Notes under the pieces: model-generated
The model's database searches: none
The model's input: the letters and a program-made list of their open reading frames with translations, nothing else
Told to the model about the DNA's origin: nothing
Position numbers and translations under genes: made by a program
Assembly (NCBI GenBank): GCA_020746835.1
Contig: JAGPNK010000005.1
Span: 248,001 to 312,000, forward strand
Direction of reading: 5' to 3'
Length of the DNA: 64,000 bases
Source of the DNA: Stachybotrys elegans
Taxonomy: Eukaryota; Ascomycota; Sordariomycetes; Hypocreales; Stachybotryaceae
Part shown: positions 22,824 through 35,448 of the stretch, piece by piece
Position numbering within the stretch: position 1 is the first letter of the stretch
How the letters are laid out: the number at the start of each line of letters is the position of its first letter

Positions 22824-23471
22824 ATGCTATCATTTCTCCGTGCATCCGATCCACCCAGGACAAAGACCGCCGACGAAACTACGACGGTCTTTGAGAATGG
22901 CCGCTCGTCGGTGCAGTTCGCCGCCCCGGGCTCGGAATACATCATGACGCAAAGGATCCCGCCCACCACCAAAGAGCATGGAGCCTCTCTTCTGCAACCT
23001 CCGTTCCACTACCATCTCTATCAAGACGAGCACTTCCGCGTGCAATCGGGCCGAGCAAGCTTCTTCACAGGCCTCGGACCGGACCCAGCCGTCGTCCTTT
23101 CTCCGGACGGCGTGACAACTACATCTGTCAAGGCCGGAACATACCACCGCTTCGAAAACGCCAGCGCGACAGAGGATTTGGTGCTGGACATCAAGCTTAC
23201 ACCCGAGACGTACGAGCAGGAACAAAGGTTCTTCAGGAACTTCTTCTCGTACTTGGATGACTGCACCAAGACCAAAACTCCGCCGAGCATATTTCAGCTG
23301 CTTGTATTTTTACACGGGGCCGATACGCCACTGGTGATCCCCTTGCCCGTCGAATGGCTTGGTCGTATGCTGAGCAGGATACTCCTCTCGGGAGGTGCAG
23401 CCTGGGGACGATACGTTTTGGGATATCAACCCAGCTACGAGGAGTATTATGATGATAAGAAAACCAAGTGA
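22824..23471 (+). CDS. Cupin-fold protein
   Basis: A single exon encodes 215 residues from the ATG at 22824 (an ATG-less extension to 22791 is also open). The core has the cupin pattern PPFHYHLYQDEHFRVQSGRASFF and, later, VKAGTYHRFENAS: the H-x-H...E and distal H of the metal-binding barrel are kept. The C-terminal third is helical with hydrophobic stretches and ends in lysines. Proteins of this type occur singly in many filamentous fungi, often near metabolic clusters, and may be dioxygenases, isomerases or binding proteins. The substrate is unknown. No signal peptide is evident and no intron is needed. Confidence 0.82.
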   Translation: MLSFLRASDPPRTKTADETTTVFENGRSSVQFAAPGSEYIMTQRIPPTTKEHGASLLQPPFHYHLYQDEHFRVQSGRASFFTGLGPDPAVVLSPDGVTTTSVKAGTYHRFENASATEDLVLDIKLTPETYEQEQRFFRNFFSYLDDCTKTKTPPSIFQLLVFLHGADTPLVIPLPVEWLGRMLSRILLSGGAAWGRYVLGYQPSYEEYYDDKKTK

Positions 23472-24003
23472 TGGTCTTCTCCTAGCTGCTTTGGGATAAT
23501 TTTGTTCTGCTTTTTATCCAAGCATGTATAATAACAACTCTGTGTTGCACACCAGCAACCTTTGTCTTCGGCACTACCAGAACTCATGAGCCAACGGATT
23601 CGCACTCGCTCAACAAACCCCTCAAAATTGACTTTCCTTAATATAGCAGCTCATATTCTTGCATCAACTGTGCTTGCAGACAGCCAATCACATCCCCACC
23701 AAATGTTCAGCTTGATAACGCAACTTCCCAAAATGTCATCTTGCCGGGGATTTCATGCATCCATGACAGCTTGGCGGGATTCAGCCGTTGCAATACCCAC
23801 GACAAGCAATACTCCGGAGGCTTCTAGAATGGTGGGCTGGGAAATCGGCGTGATGTGCTCCGTAGCAGCGTCACTGAAGGAGGTGAGCTTGCTGTACCAG
23901 GAAGGTCGTCAACTTCAGCAATTGTGCGCAAGTATAAATACTCTCCAGAGACCTCTAGAATCGTATCCAAAAATTGCCCTCAAAGGCTAAGGAATCTGTC
24001 AAA
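23472..24003. other. Intergenic, 532 bp
   Basis: Promoter of the subtilisin gene, with a TATA box at its right end. The open frame at 23562-23990 has no family pattern and overlaps this promoter. Confidence 0.45.
23933..23940 (+). promoter_or_regulatory. TATA box of the subtilisin gene
   Basis: TATAAATA lies about 64 bp before the ATG at 24004, a usual position for strongly regulated secreted-protease genes. Confidence 0.5.
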
Positions 24004-25295
24004 ATGCGTCTCCTAACCATATTACCGCTTGTGGCGCTTGCCTCCGCCCGCGCTCCTCTCTACAATCTCACTGACGTCGACTCGCTCATCCCCGACAAAT
24101 ACATTGTAAGATTCAAGGACACAGCAGCACTGTCGTCACTTGACAGCACTCTGGGTAATCTTCTGGGCGCGGCAGATTATGTTTATGCCGGCGAGTTCCG
24201 GGGGTTCACTGCGACGCTTGACCAGGCGACGGTAGAGCTTCTTCGCGACCATCAAGACGTAATAGCCGGCCACCATCACAAGTTATTCTTTCTCTAAGTG
24301 TCAGCAGGTTGAATATATTGAGCAAGATGCCATAGTCACCGCCACCGCCTTCGTTACACAACCAAGTGCTCCTTGGAACCTCGGTCGCATCTCGAGACGG
24401 GCTCGCGGGGCTACATCCTACGTTTACGACAATTCAGCTGGCATCGGGACTTGTGTTTACATACTTGACACCGGCATTGACATTACCCACCCTGTGAGTA
24501 CTGAACTTCACGGCCATGGTCTGACGAAACTGCTAAAAGTCACATCAGGAGTTCGGTGGTCGTGCAATCCTGGGACCCAACTTTGCCAACGGAGCCAACA
24601 CCGACGGGAATGGACATGGGACTGCCGTTGCTGGAGTTGTAGGCAGTTCTACGTATGGCGTTGCCAAACTGGCCACCGTCATTGGCGTACGCGTGCTGGA
24701 TGCAAACGGCTCAGGCACCATCAGCGGCATCATTGCAGGCCTGAACTGGGTGGGACAGGACGTCAGGAGCTGTCCAAACGGTCGCATAGTAAATATTTCC
24801 CTTGGAGGCGGCTTCTCAGCGGCTCTCAACAACGCAGTCACAGCACTTGTCAACAGCGGCTTCTTGGTGGCTGTTGCAGCAGGTAACAGCGCCAGCAATG
24901 TCGCCAACTTCTCACCCGCTTCGGCGCCTCTGGCCTGCACGGTAGGCTCGTCGGATAGGAACGATGTTGTGGCGTCTTCGTCAAACTTTGGCCCCCTGCT
25001 GGACGTCTTTGCGCCTGGGCGTGACATAGTGACCACTTGGCCCGGTGGTGGAACTGTAAGTGCATTTTGATGATGGCCTTTCTGGATGCTGACATGGCTG
25101 TAGCAAACACTCTCAGGATCGTCCATGTCGGCGCCGCATGTGGCCGGACTGGGGGCATATCTAGCGAGTCTGGAGGGCACCACCCCGTCAGGTCTTTGTG
25201 CTCGAATCCAGCAGCTCGCTACTCCCAATATCCTCACGGGTGTGCCTGCTGGAACTCTCAATCTACTCATTTTCAATGGCAACCCTAGCGGATAG
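24004..25295 (+). CDS. Secreted subtilisin-like serine protease (S8, proteinase K type)
   Basis: Four exons (24004-24258, 24308-24493, 24549-25055, 25104-25295) give 379 residues. A signal peptide (MRLLTILPLVALASA) is followed by an I9 inhibitor prodomain (PDKYIVRFKD...) that ends around residue 105. The catalytic triad is Asp in YILDTGID (near 139), His in GNGHGTAVAG (near 170) and Ser in SGSSMSAPHVAG (near 323). The oxyanion region AAGNSASN is present. Introns are 24259-24307, 24494-24548 and 25056-25103. Proteinase K relatives are secreted endopeptidases used in saprotrophic growth and, in insect or nematode pathogens, cuticle degradation. Length and motif order are normal, so the enzyme should be active after prodomain removal. 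Confidence 0.95.
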
Positions 25296-25502
25296 GCATG
25301 CTCGGGAGCAAACCTCAACATGATAGCTTGACATGCAAAAGGCGACAAAGAAGAATAGCCAGGGAAGCAGACAGTTAGAGAGATAACACGACTTGAGTCT
25401 TGCTGTACAGCATTCCTAGAATGGTATATGATACTGTTGATCCTTGTTAAAATTGGTGACGTCCACTCGATTGCCGTCCTCGTTACGCCGATCTCGTCCA
25501 GC

Positions 25503-27121
25503 TCAGTGAAAGTTGACCTCGAGATAATTTTGCGACGCAGAACACTGTACACTGCTCAACGCCAAGCGGCACGTCTCGCTGGCCATTACCGGGTCGTCGC
25601 CTGGTCTCGGGCTGCCGAGACAACACCGTATATCCATGAATCTATACCTCCACCATTCGGAAATCTTGATCCAATCTTCGCCCTCGAACGCGCCAATGAA
25701 CTGGCGAAACAGCGCGGTTGCACGCGCCTTGGTCGCCGGGTCACTCGCCACGGCGCAAGCAACAGACAAGGGCCCAACAATGAAGCCCGATCCGAATGGA
25801 ATGTAGTTGCGCGAACCCTCGGCTACGTCAATTATCTGATGGATGTAGTCATCTTCCTCACGAGGCAACGAGGTATCGAGAGGGTAAAAGGCTTGCAGGA
25901 TTTGGTTTGTTGCGAGTACGATTGCTAATATCATGGCGTAGGCCGCCTGGTAATCGCGACATAACCTTGCGCGCGTGACATCGCTGTACCCCTGAGCTAC
26001 TGCAATATTTGCGAGCGAGGATCTGATGTTGGGGAGATCCTTGTTGCCCCTGGCGTAGTTGTTGTGTATTTCGTTGAGGTAAAGTTCGGGGTTTCGTAGG
26101 TGGTCTGGAAGCTTCCCGACGCACAGGAAATGGAGACTGGGAAAGGATGTATAGATCTTGCCTTGGGGCTCATCCGGCTCTGGTGTCTCGGGCGCAGGAG
26201 CTTGCATCGGCGGTGCGAGCCTCGCTGCGACAGCCCAGAATTTGGGACTAAGTCGGATACTGGGAATCGTCAAGCTCGCATAGATCTTGGAGAAAGGTCA
26301 GGCATGCGTGTGCATTTAATGATACGTGTCTACGCCACTTACTACAGTGGTGGAAATGGCAGATAATGCCTTGGCCTCAAACTCGCTCCGGGGGCCTTGG
26401 TTAACCAAAGCCTCGACAAGGTGTACGAGACCTTCTTCGTGGCTGACAACCTGCTCGCTTTGCCGTCCGACCCGAGCCTATAAATAGGTCAGTATGAGAA
26501 TCTAGTGGGGAAAAGGGGGATGAGTCGGACCTGCACTAGCAGTATTAAATAGATGGCACAAATGACATTGACAGTCGGGCCCTGTTTGGGATCTGCCAGG
26601 CACTCCCGCACTGCCTTTAGTGCAAAACCATACTTCCGCCACACCTCAAGTGAACGTTCCTCGCCACGGTGATTGGAGAAAGCCACAGAGAAGACGTCAA
26701 CGCCCGCATCGAGGGCGCTGCTCCTGCCCAACCGCTGGGGGAGGAGTTTCAAGAAGCCCCCGTACGCCGAGATGTCGTATCGGACATCCTGCACCCCGAG
26801 CCGTGCGATCAGCTGACCTGCAAGTCGATCGACAGGACTGGGGGCCACTTGGATGGTAGGATCGGTGGCCGTGGGTGCGATTCGTCGGCGGGTTGGTTGG
26901 CTGATGCCGAGGACGAACGCATAACGCCGGGTTCCCGCGTTGAGGCACTGGATGTTTAGGCGGCTGCATCGACCACATGCCGGCTTGGCCTGGTCACACT
27001 ACAGCCATGCAAGAGATGTCAGTTCCTAGGTCATGATTGCCATAAAGCCACGAACCCGTCAGACCTTTTTCTTTTGCTTCCGACAGCCATCACAGCCGCG
27101 ACTAGTCGGTACGCCAGGCAT
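25503..27121 (-). CDS. Zn2Cys6 transcription factor with fungal-specific domain
   Basis: Four exons (27065-27121, 26531-26998, 26343-26477, 25503-26285) give 480 residues. The zinc cluster is split by the first intron: MPGVPTSRGCDGCRKQKKK, then CDQAKPACGRCSRLNIQC, a standard Zn2Cys6 with the intron inside the motif, as is common in this subfamily. The C-terminal domain has the pattern found in the second fungal regulator family (FSVAFSNHRGEERSLEVW, ALKAVRECLADP, GLVHLVEALVNQGPRSEFEAKAL). It acts in the nucleus. It is convergent with the subtilisin gene and divergent from nothing close, so no target is obvious. Introns are 26999-27064, 26478-26530 and 26286-26342. Confidence 0.9.
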
Positions 27122-27616
27122 CTCCGCTGTTTCCGCAGATACTCCTCTTGCTATGCGTCAATACGATCCTGCGGATATTACCGAAACGGTTCGGATGCAC
27201 GCGAGTAAGTGCGGATGGGTCGACGGGAGGTTCGTGAGGTTGCCAACAGGAGATTGGAGCGGTCTGGGACTCCTCATTTGCCCTGTCGCCAAGAAAGGAC
27301 TGGGTTATGCGGTTCATGATTGGACATGACATTTTGAGCGCAGCAATAGACTAGATTCGGCATAGTAAGCAAGGGTGGCCGATCGACCAGGATGACAATT
27401 GTTGCTGTGGGATGAGAGGTGATTACACTGGCTCTGCCATTACTGCCATTACACGGGTATATTAGTGCTTGTGTGGGCAGCCATAGAGCACGATAGGCTG
27501 AGGATGGGTAATGTCGCAATCGTAAGCAGTGATGTCTGTATTGTGTATTTGATTGCTACTACGAAGTGTATATATCACGAGAGCGCTATCAGGGAGAACA
27601 CTTCCCAACTAATGCT
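27122..27616. other. Intergenic, 495 bp
   Basis: Promoter of the Zn2Cys6 gene and 3' flank of the M64 peptidase gene. The short frames here have no family pattern. Confidence 0.45.
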
Positions 27617-29418
27617 CTACTCGATAGTAATTGTCCTTCGGTCCGACAGCACGCCGGATGGATCACTGCGCACCTGCTCCGTCCAGAAGCTAACCTGGAC
27701 CGAAACCTGCGACAAGTCCTGGCTGATGAGCGCCGTGGTCTGGTTCGTCCACTCGGCCAGCGGCTGCGAATTGGCGCCGTACCAGAGAATGGTGTAGGCC
27801 TCTGCGCCGCGGGGGATCTCGCGGAACTCTGCCAGCGGGAGAAGAGTGAGCGTGACGTTGGTGAAGCCGTCGGCCTCGGGGACCTGCGTGACGCTGTCGA
27901 AGAAGGACAGGGGACGGAGCAGAGACCACCACAGGCCCTCGATGCATGCGTCGCAGAAGTTGGGCGAGTGCATGGTGCGCATCAAGCAGTGGTCGTTTGT
28001 TGGGCGGTAGGTGGTGGAGTTGGTGGCCGAGTATCTGGACAGAGTCAGTCGTCACTGGAACGTCGAAGGAGCGGCTGTAAAGATGCAACCTACGTCGGGA
28101 AGAGCGAATGGTACTGGGACTCAAAGGTAAACCTAGTAGTCATGGTCAGCCCGCAGCTCCATCATTAACGCGACACGACTTACTCTTCAGGGTCATCCCC
28201 ATACTCTACAATCTCGAGGTTGCAGAGCTGAGCAGTCCCCTCAATCTCCTCGTTCAGCAGCGTATAGCTGAGCGTGTGTCTACCAGGCGCCAGAGACTCG
28301 TTGAACTTCATGTTGTAAATCCATCGGTCCAGGCCAACAATCGGGTTGACCTCCCAGCCGACGTCCCGCCCGTCGAGCTCCACGCGGAGATCGCTGGTGG
28401 CCGTGACGCCGCTGATGCTGAACTGGAGGAGGAAGCTGTCGTAGGTGCCCGCCGACGTGAAGGTCGTGGACCAGGGGCGGCTCGCGTCGAGCAGCGTCCA
28501 GGGGTACGCCTGGATGGGCATGTTGTTGCGCTGGATCTTGGGCTCAGTGGCAGGGTTGGTGTACCAGTTTCTCCACGGCACCGAGTTGACCGACGTGGCT
28601 GCGTTGACGCCGCGGTACACCTGGCCTCCGTCGTACTCTTCGCCGACGCCGATGATGGAGTGTCCGAGTTCGTGGCGGAGAACAGCTGGGCCGTTGGCCG
28701 GCGACGCCGTGACGACGGTAAAGGTTCCGCCCAGTCCTCCGTAGTACGGATCGTTACCGAGAAGGATCGGGTAGTCGCAGGCGTCTGTGGACTGGCAGGC
28801 AGCCCTTGCCACAGAGGCCTTGGAGTAGTATACGCCGCGCAGCTCGGTTCCGTCTCGATAGAGACCGTAGACAGTGCTGTGGTGGATTAGTCGAAACGTT
28901 CTCTCGTTCAGTCGGGAGAAGATGCTCACTCTCTGGGTCGGCCGCCAACGCCCACGCCGCTCTGCACCTGCGTTAATAACCAGCTAGTAGAATTGCGTAT
29001 CCTCATCATACCTCATTGCTGGCGGAGAATCCGGCCCAAAAGTTCATCAGCGGGAGCACATCGGCGAATGTTTGACCGTCCGTGAGGTTGGTTGCGAGTA
29101 TCATGGCATCGTCAAAGAACTTGTCCTTCTCGTCCTCGGTGTCTTTCATGCGTCAGATTGGCCGCGAAACTAGAGGCACAATAACAACTTACACCCGTCG
29201 CCAAAAAAGATGAGGTCAACCCGGTTGCTCGAGGGTCCCGTCACAATCAGTGGGCGGATCTCCAAGGGCGGCGCAGCAATGCGCTCTTCTGCCTGCAGAT
29301 ACGGAACGCCGTCGACATCGTGGTCGGCAAAGTCCCCCTCCCACTGGTGTTCACAGTACTGCGCAGCGACGATTTGGCTGGCTGCAGCCAGGGCGAGGGC
29401 AAAGGCGCTCCCAAGCAT
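27617..29418 (-). CDS. Secreted M64-family (IgA-peptidase-like) metalloprotease
   Basis: Six exons (29193-29418, 29012-29142, 28930-28967, 28184-28876, 28094-28132, 27617-28034) join in phase to 514 residues. A signal peptide (MLGSAFALALAAASQIVAAQ) precedes VDLIFFGDGYTEDEKDKFF, the usual M64 entry motif. The zinc site is HELGHSIIGVGEEYDG: HExxH with the following acidic ligand. A beta-rich C-terminal part carries SFxTEQVRSDPSGVLSDRRT. Two exons are only 38 and 39 nt long, yet both are framed by good GT-AG signals and complete conserved residues. M64 proteins were first known from bacteria but are common in filamentous fungi, where their natural substrate is unclear; the bacterial name does not imply antibody cleavage here. 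Confidence 0.92.
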
Positions 29419-30536
29419 CTTGTTGGCGATTGCGTTTCGGCTCCAGTAAAGCGACGATGCGGTTCAAGAATCGCCGCCGGCGTACGGATACACCGTCATT
29501 ATATGTCTCGCTGTTTCTTTCGCTTAATCATGCGGATCATCTTTCTCCTCTTTTGCGTCGCCTCGGGCTCGGCCAATGTGACGTTATTATCGTGTTGATC
29601 GGTGGTTCTGTGATTCACCTTCCGCAATTGTGCTAGACTTGAACTTGGCATTCTTGTGTGATGCCTGCAACGTTGCCATCATGCATTCCGGATGCAGAAG
29701 CTGCATCACTGAAGGATTATATAAATCAGTGCCTATAGTAGCACCTCCCTCTGAATCTCTCCATGGCGTAATCCACACCCTCGCCACGAATTGCGTGCCA
29801 CACACGACATAGATTTTGTCAAGTATTGGATCTTCGGATGCAAACGATATACAATGCATTCAGGCGCATGGAATTCGACAAGACACAGCCAAGGATTGAG
29901 TAGCAGTCGAGGCATTGTATTGCAATACCTTACAGCTGTACAAGACTTTTGTCCGTCTCCTTGATAACATAAAGCGCACCGGAATGCATCAAAACTAAGC
30001 CAGTACTTTCAGCTCTAGTTGAAACCACTGTTTAAGTGAAAACAATTCGATGGCATGTGTGGGTTGTGCCAATAGAAGTGCATCTAAACTACAACCCATC
30101 GAATCAGTGGCATAAGCTGGCCGTCGATGTGAGTGATCTGGGTGTCTATGCGGCCGAACGGCTTTGAGATAGTTGATCACCAAGTGCTATGTGAATCAAT
30201 GCAAGTTTACTCAGGTTCTCCCACACGGAGACGACCGGAACAACGTGCATTCTTGGGAGTGCGGCTCAGGCAAGGTGTATCGCGGCACCTCCATTCTCAA
30301 CCCTGTTGCGGTTGTTGAGCCCAGCGGAATTTCTGGGTCTAAATGGGTTAAAGTGCAGGAATCGGATATTGCAAACATCAGCTTACTGTAAGCAATATTT
30401 ATCCAGATGGGAGGCTAATGGCCACGTGAGCCCTGTTGATGAAAAAGACGGAACCTGATCAATCGTTCCTATCTCGTCCCACCATCGCAGTCACAAAATC
30501 CACCCTTAGTTCTGGCTTTCCAGCGAAGGCTCACCA
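29419..30536. other. Intergenic, 1.1 kb
   Basis: Divergent promoter region of the M64 gene and the ankyrin gene. A small plus-strand frame at 30173-30391 contains YVNQCKFTQVLPHGDD and two cysteines and might be the last exon of a small protein, but no first exon was found. Confidence 0.4.
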
Positions 30537-33370
30537 ATGGAGGTAGTAGGAGCCATAGCTAGCTTCATTGCCATTGGCCAGGCGATAGAACAAACGCCAA
30601 GGGTTGTCCGATATCTGCGAAGTGTAGCGAATCCCAGTAAGGAGATTTCCGACCTAGCTGACGAGGTCAGTGTTGCTCGAGGATGCGGTATTTCTTCCAC
30701 GGTGGAATTTGCTAACCATCACCCACGTAGCTACAACGGATGCGGCGATGCCACCACTTTATGTCTAATGCTATTGATGCTGTTTCGAATGTGAAGCATG
30801 GATCTGAAGTGGTACCGATTATCCCCGAGCCGCCTTATCTGAGGGAGCTTCGACAAGACATTGCGGGTTTCATGCACCGGCTTAACGATGGCCTACGGGA
30901 GCACCAGCCGGGAGCAGCAGGGTCAACCCGAAAGGAAATTCATCGAAGAAGATGGCTAAAAGATAAATCCCATCTCAGGCAACTAAAAGAACAGTGTGCG
31001 CGAATAACTCGGGAACTTGAAGTTGCCATGATGCCTTTTGCGCTTCAGGTACAACAGTAAGGCCACGAATAACCACATGAGATGACAATTGTACTAACTA
31101 TACGCAGATCTCATTTCAAAGTCACGCTTTCAATGCACTCCCTGATTCAAGCGCTGCCAGAACAAATACATCATACGCTACGCAGCACAAAGGAGAACCC
31201 AGAAACAACGGAAGATGTTGAGGCGACTGAGGAGGAAAGCTCACGGTCGCTTCAGAGCCAGCAGGTAGACCCCGTGCCAACACAACAAAGACCTGATGGT
31301 TACACCGTTCTCACGCCGTGGTCACCATGCACCTGTAACTGCCATACTCGACGACGGCTTAACCAGGCACCATCATATTTGGCTACTTGGGGCAGGGTCT
31401 CGCTATGCTTGAAACGATGCAACGAACAAGCCCCTTTTTGTTGGGACTGCCAATGTACGCCGAAAAGGCCACAAACCCAACTGCGGTTTCGATTCCCCGT
31501 GGGCGGGCCTGGAAGATGCATGGAAGCCAGCTTGACGTTCGGATGGGTCACCGGCGTGTATGTATCGCTTAGACCGATGATGAAAGTCCTATATGGACAC
31601 AAGCTATGGCACTGTGCCCTGAGAGGGGATGTGGATGGGCTTCGGTCTGAGATGTCTCAGGATGGATTGTCCATTCTAGACGAAGCAGATCACACTGAAA
31701 TGAGTATCCTGGAGGTATGTGTCAAAATGTGAGAGCGTGGACAGTGAAGTAACGACATGAAAAGACATTTGCGGCAAAGATTAATTACCGCAGCATACTT
31801 TTTCCGGCAATGACTTTCGTCCTTGGCATGATTAAGTTCTCAAATGATGCCACTTGTCTAGGGTGAGAAATAACCCGAATTTTAAAAGGAAGAATGCTTA
31901 CTGGATGTAGTCGGGTAGCTTGGCAATGTCGAGCCCTTTTGGAGAACGATGAATATAGTTGGGATGATTCCCAAGTCCATCAACTCAATAAGCTGATGGC
32001 TGCTTGCGATAATGACATGGAAGACAACAGCCTGCAGTGGGACATGTTCCAGGCCATCCGGAATATGGATGTGTCTCCCTTTGTCTCATATCCAGGACAT
32101 GACCTCGCCACCCTCAAGGCTCCAACTGGCATGGCATTGCTTCACCAAGCCTGTGTACATGGGAATGTTGGTGCGGCAGAAAGGTTGCTCCTGCGTGGCG
32201 CCGACAAAAACGCAAGAGACAGGGCAGGACTTACACCGCTGCATTATGCGTGCCGGAATGGCGCCGTGGGATGCGCCCAGCTGCTCCTGGATGTGGGTTG
32301 CTTGGTCGACCCTGTCAGTCTATGGGGACGGACACCACTGTATGGCGCTGTAGAGGCAGCAGGGAGCGAGGCAGGCGAGATTATCCGTTTATTGCTGGAA
32401 AGAGGAGTCGCCAACCATCGTCGACAAGCATCAGGAGTCGGTGCTACATCGCCTTGCTAAGGCTAAGATTGATAGGGAAACGGCGATGCAGAGACTAGCT
32501 TTGCTTTTGGGACATGATGCTGGTTGTATGCTTGATACGCCAGACAAGGATGGTTATCTGCCCATTGCCAGCGCAATCTATCTCCACAACTATGTCATCC
32601 TGGGGGCATTGCTCGATTCAGGGGCCAATGCCACCCTTACGAACAACCAGGGCGAAAACATCCTGCATCAGGCTGCAAAGTATGGTACAAGCCAGATTGT
32701 CGAGACTTTGATACAAGACCGCATAACAAGTCTCGATATCCGAACACCGGACGCGCTCGGCCGCACACCTTTGACCACATTACGGATCAGATTCGATGAG
32801 GTTCATCACGCCGACTATGGTCGAAGGGGACATCGACTGGACGATGAAACCATGGGCAAGTTTGAACATCTTTTGACCGACATACGAGATCGAGCTGTGA
32901 AGAAAGAGGCCGAGGAGCTTGGTATTGTTATTCATCTTCTTCAACAGCATAAAACCTCGGCGGCAAGGGAGAAGCTCCATGAACTGAGTACCACTAAACG
33001 GCAGCTCAAGGTAGGATGGGAAGCCGACACCTTTGAGGCCATTGACATTCAGGTTACGCAAGATATGATCGAACCTGCTATTGAGTCGATCAGAGAGTTT
33101 ATGGACGTGTCTTGTGCAAGGCTACAAGTGTCGCCATTCGACGAGGTCGAGGCCGATCCTGAATACTACCATAAGGTTCTCTTGCTTAGAAGAGACGGTG
33201 AAGGGGCTTTAGGACAAGGTGGTGATAACCGACTCGCAGAGCATGGAAGGGATCAAGAGGGGGGTGAAGAAGAGGGCGATGGAGAAGAGGGCGAAGAGGA
33301 GCCAGAGAATGAGTCTGACTACCAAAGTATTGAAGACATGAAGTCTGATTCAGGAGATGATGGTGCCTAG
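30537..33370 (+). pseudogene. Ankyrin-repeat protein with N-terminal signalling-like domain, frame broken twice
   Basis: Exon 1 (30537-30665) begins MEVVGAIASFIAIGQAIEQ, the start of the fungal N-terminal domain that precedes NACHT or ankyrin parts. Exon 2 (30731-31048) continues it; the join to exon 3 (from 31108) leaves the frame off by one, with a plausible surplus base in the CCC near 31143. Exons 31765-31862 and from 31911 follow with good splice sites. Ankyrin repeats are seen at about 32100-32380 (LHQACVHGNVGAAERLLLRGAD, LHYACRNGAVGCAQLLLDVG) and 32520-32780. Between them, near 32400, the frame shifts again before PTIVDKHQESVLHRLAK. The C-terminus is acidic. Removing one base at each site gives 869 residues. 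Either the gene is decaying or the sequence has two errors. Ankyrin proteins mediate protein binding; the partner is unknown. Confidence 0.6.
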
Positions 33371-33571
33371 TGTGGAATCAACAACCTCCATTTTCTCTCA
33401 GTGGCACTTCCGATGCCCTTAGCACAAGTGAAGTTACTGCTATTTGTCCCGGGCTACAGCAGAGCCTCGCTGAGTAAGTTGAAGCTGTGTTCGTGATGAC
33501 CATGGAAAGAAGTTTGGAATCTGCGTATTATACTGTATTCATGCCGTCGTGTTTATGTGTACATGTTGAGT

Positions 33572-35333
33572 CTACCTGGCCATCTCAACCTCCTTGACCT
33601 CATGCTCCTTCTCGTCCTCCTTCTCGTCTTCCTCCTTGTTATTCTCAATGTCAGCCACCTTGCTATTCCAAGCGTGGTTGTTGCCCTCAAACACCTGGTT
33701 GATCTCTTCTAGGGAGTAGCCCTTGGTCTCAGGGAACAAGAACCAGATGAGAACCACGAGAAAAGCCAGTATGCAGAGGAAGACAATGTAGTACCTCCAC
33801 GCAAGAGCCTTGATGCCGATGGGGTTGATCTGGTTGCTCACAACCAGACTCACAAAAGTGGAGACGTACATGGTCGAGACACCACGGCTGCGGAGGGTGT
33901 AGGGGAAAATCTCGACAGTGTAGGCGAGCAGGAGCGGCGCCCAGCAGCATGCGTAGAAGAAGAAGTAGATGAAGATGAAGGAGACGGCGGCAATTCCCAT
34001 GGACTCGCTCTTGGTCTGGCTCACACCGGCGGTGAGACCGGTGAGAATGGCGTAACAGAGGCACATGGCAGAGGTGGCGCCCAGGAAAATCGTCCTTCGG
34101 CCAAGTCGGTCGACCATCATGGCACCGGCAAAGACGGCCGAAAGCCAGTTGGAGACCTGAAGCAGACCGTTGATGAGCGTCTGTCGGCTGGGCTGCGTGA
34201 TGCCGACAGTGTTGAGGACGAGGAACAGGTAGTAGCTGATGAGACCAGCACCATTGAACTGAGCGAACCAGCCGACGACAAAGGCGATGAGCGTTCGCTT
34301 GCGGTTGGCGGGGGTGCGGACGAGATCGAGCCACGAGTTCTGAGACAGGGTGTCGGCCTCGAGGGTGATGGCGGCCTCGATCTCGCGCATCTCAAACTCG
34401 ACGAGCGGGGAGTTCTCGTCACCGCCGCCGTGATACTCGACGAGGATCTTGCGGGCCTCTGCCTGTCGACCGTGGGCGATGAGCCATCGGGGCGACTCAG
34501 GCACGAAGTAGATGAAGAGGAGCTGGATGAAAGGCAGGGCACCCTGCAAGATGGAGGGGATTCTCCAGCTCCATGTCGAGTCGAGTCGGAAGGTACCGTA
34601 GGTGCACCAGGCGGCAATGATGCCTCCAAGATACTGGGGTTCATGTTAGACGGATTCTGCGTTAGGCTCTCGAAATGGGACTTACAAAGGAGGTGTGGTA
34701 CAGCGCAGTGAGCTTTCCTCGGTGTGTTGGGTAGGCCAGCTCGCTGATGAGAATGGGACTGGGCTGGGCGAGGAAGCTGGTGAAGAAGCCGAGAATGGCG
34801 CGGGCAGCGATGAAGGTCTCGAGGTTGTTGGACATGCCCTGCATGATGGCGATGGCGACGCAGGTGACGACGCCAATCATGAGGGGGACCTTTCGCCCGA
34901 ATCGATCGCAGAGGTAGGTGACGACGAACATGGCTAGGACCTTGCCGGCGGGGTAGACCGAGTTCAGGGCTCCGAGCATGGGGGCGTCGGGATTGCCGAA
35001 GTAGCCTCGCCATTGAGGCAGCGTCTGGAGACCGTTCATCATGGAGCCTGCAAACATCAGCATGCTGGCTCCGGAGGAGGCAGAGAGGCCTGAGAATGAA
35101 CCTACCATCGTAACCAATGGCGCCCGAGGACATGAGAGGAACAAGCAAGAGCGCGTTGAGCTTGAGCAGGTGAGGGACGCGATACCAAGGGCGCGGGTCA
35201 TCGGGCAGAACCTGAGCAAAGGGGTTAGATGGTCGTCGAGTCTCTGGCCATGGCGACTTTGACATACCGACGCCAGATCGCCTCCGACGGCAGCCTTTGC
35301 GGCCCCCTTGGGCTTCCTGTTGATGAGACCCAT
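33572..35333 (-). CDS. MFS sugar transporter (hexose/lactose permease-like)
   Basis: Exons 35268-35333, 35106-35211, 34686-35047 and 33572-34633 give 531 residues with introns 35212-35267, 35048-35105 and 34634-34685. Twelve helices are expected. Sugar-porter signatures are present: YDGSMMNGLQTL, DRFGRKVPLMIG, LAYPTHRGKLTALYH, VPESPRWLIAHGR, MMVDRLGRRTIFLG, YTVEIFPYTLRSRG and PETKGYSLEEI. The C-terminal tail is very rich in glutamate and lysine. These transporters bring hexoses or disaccharides across the plasma membrane by proton symport. The close relatives include lactose-permease-like and broad hexose transporters, so the sugar is not certain. A TATA-like element lies about 110 bp upstream of the ATG. 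Confidence 0.94.
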
Positions 35334-35442
35334 CTCGTTCGAATGAAAGCAGAGAAGAGCTACTGCGATTGTCGTTATACTCTACAATGACGCTGGGTGC
35401 TGGGCTGGAGGGCACAGGAGGAGCGTCGTCGGGTTTAAGAAA

Positions 35443-35448
35443 TATATA
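35443..35448 (-). promoter_or_regulatory. TATA-like element of the sugar transporter gene
   Basis: On the minus strand AGTATATATT lies about 110 bp upstream of the ATG at 35333. It is AT-rich in an otherwise GC-rich promoter. Confidence 0.3.
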
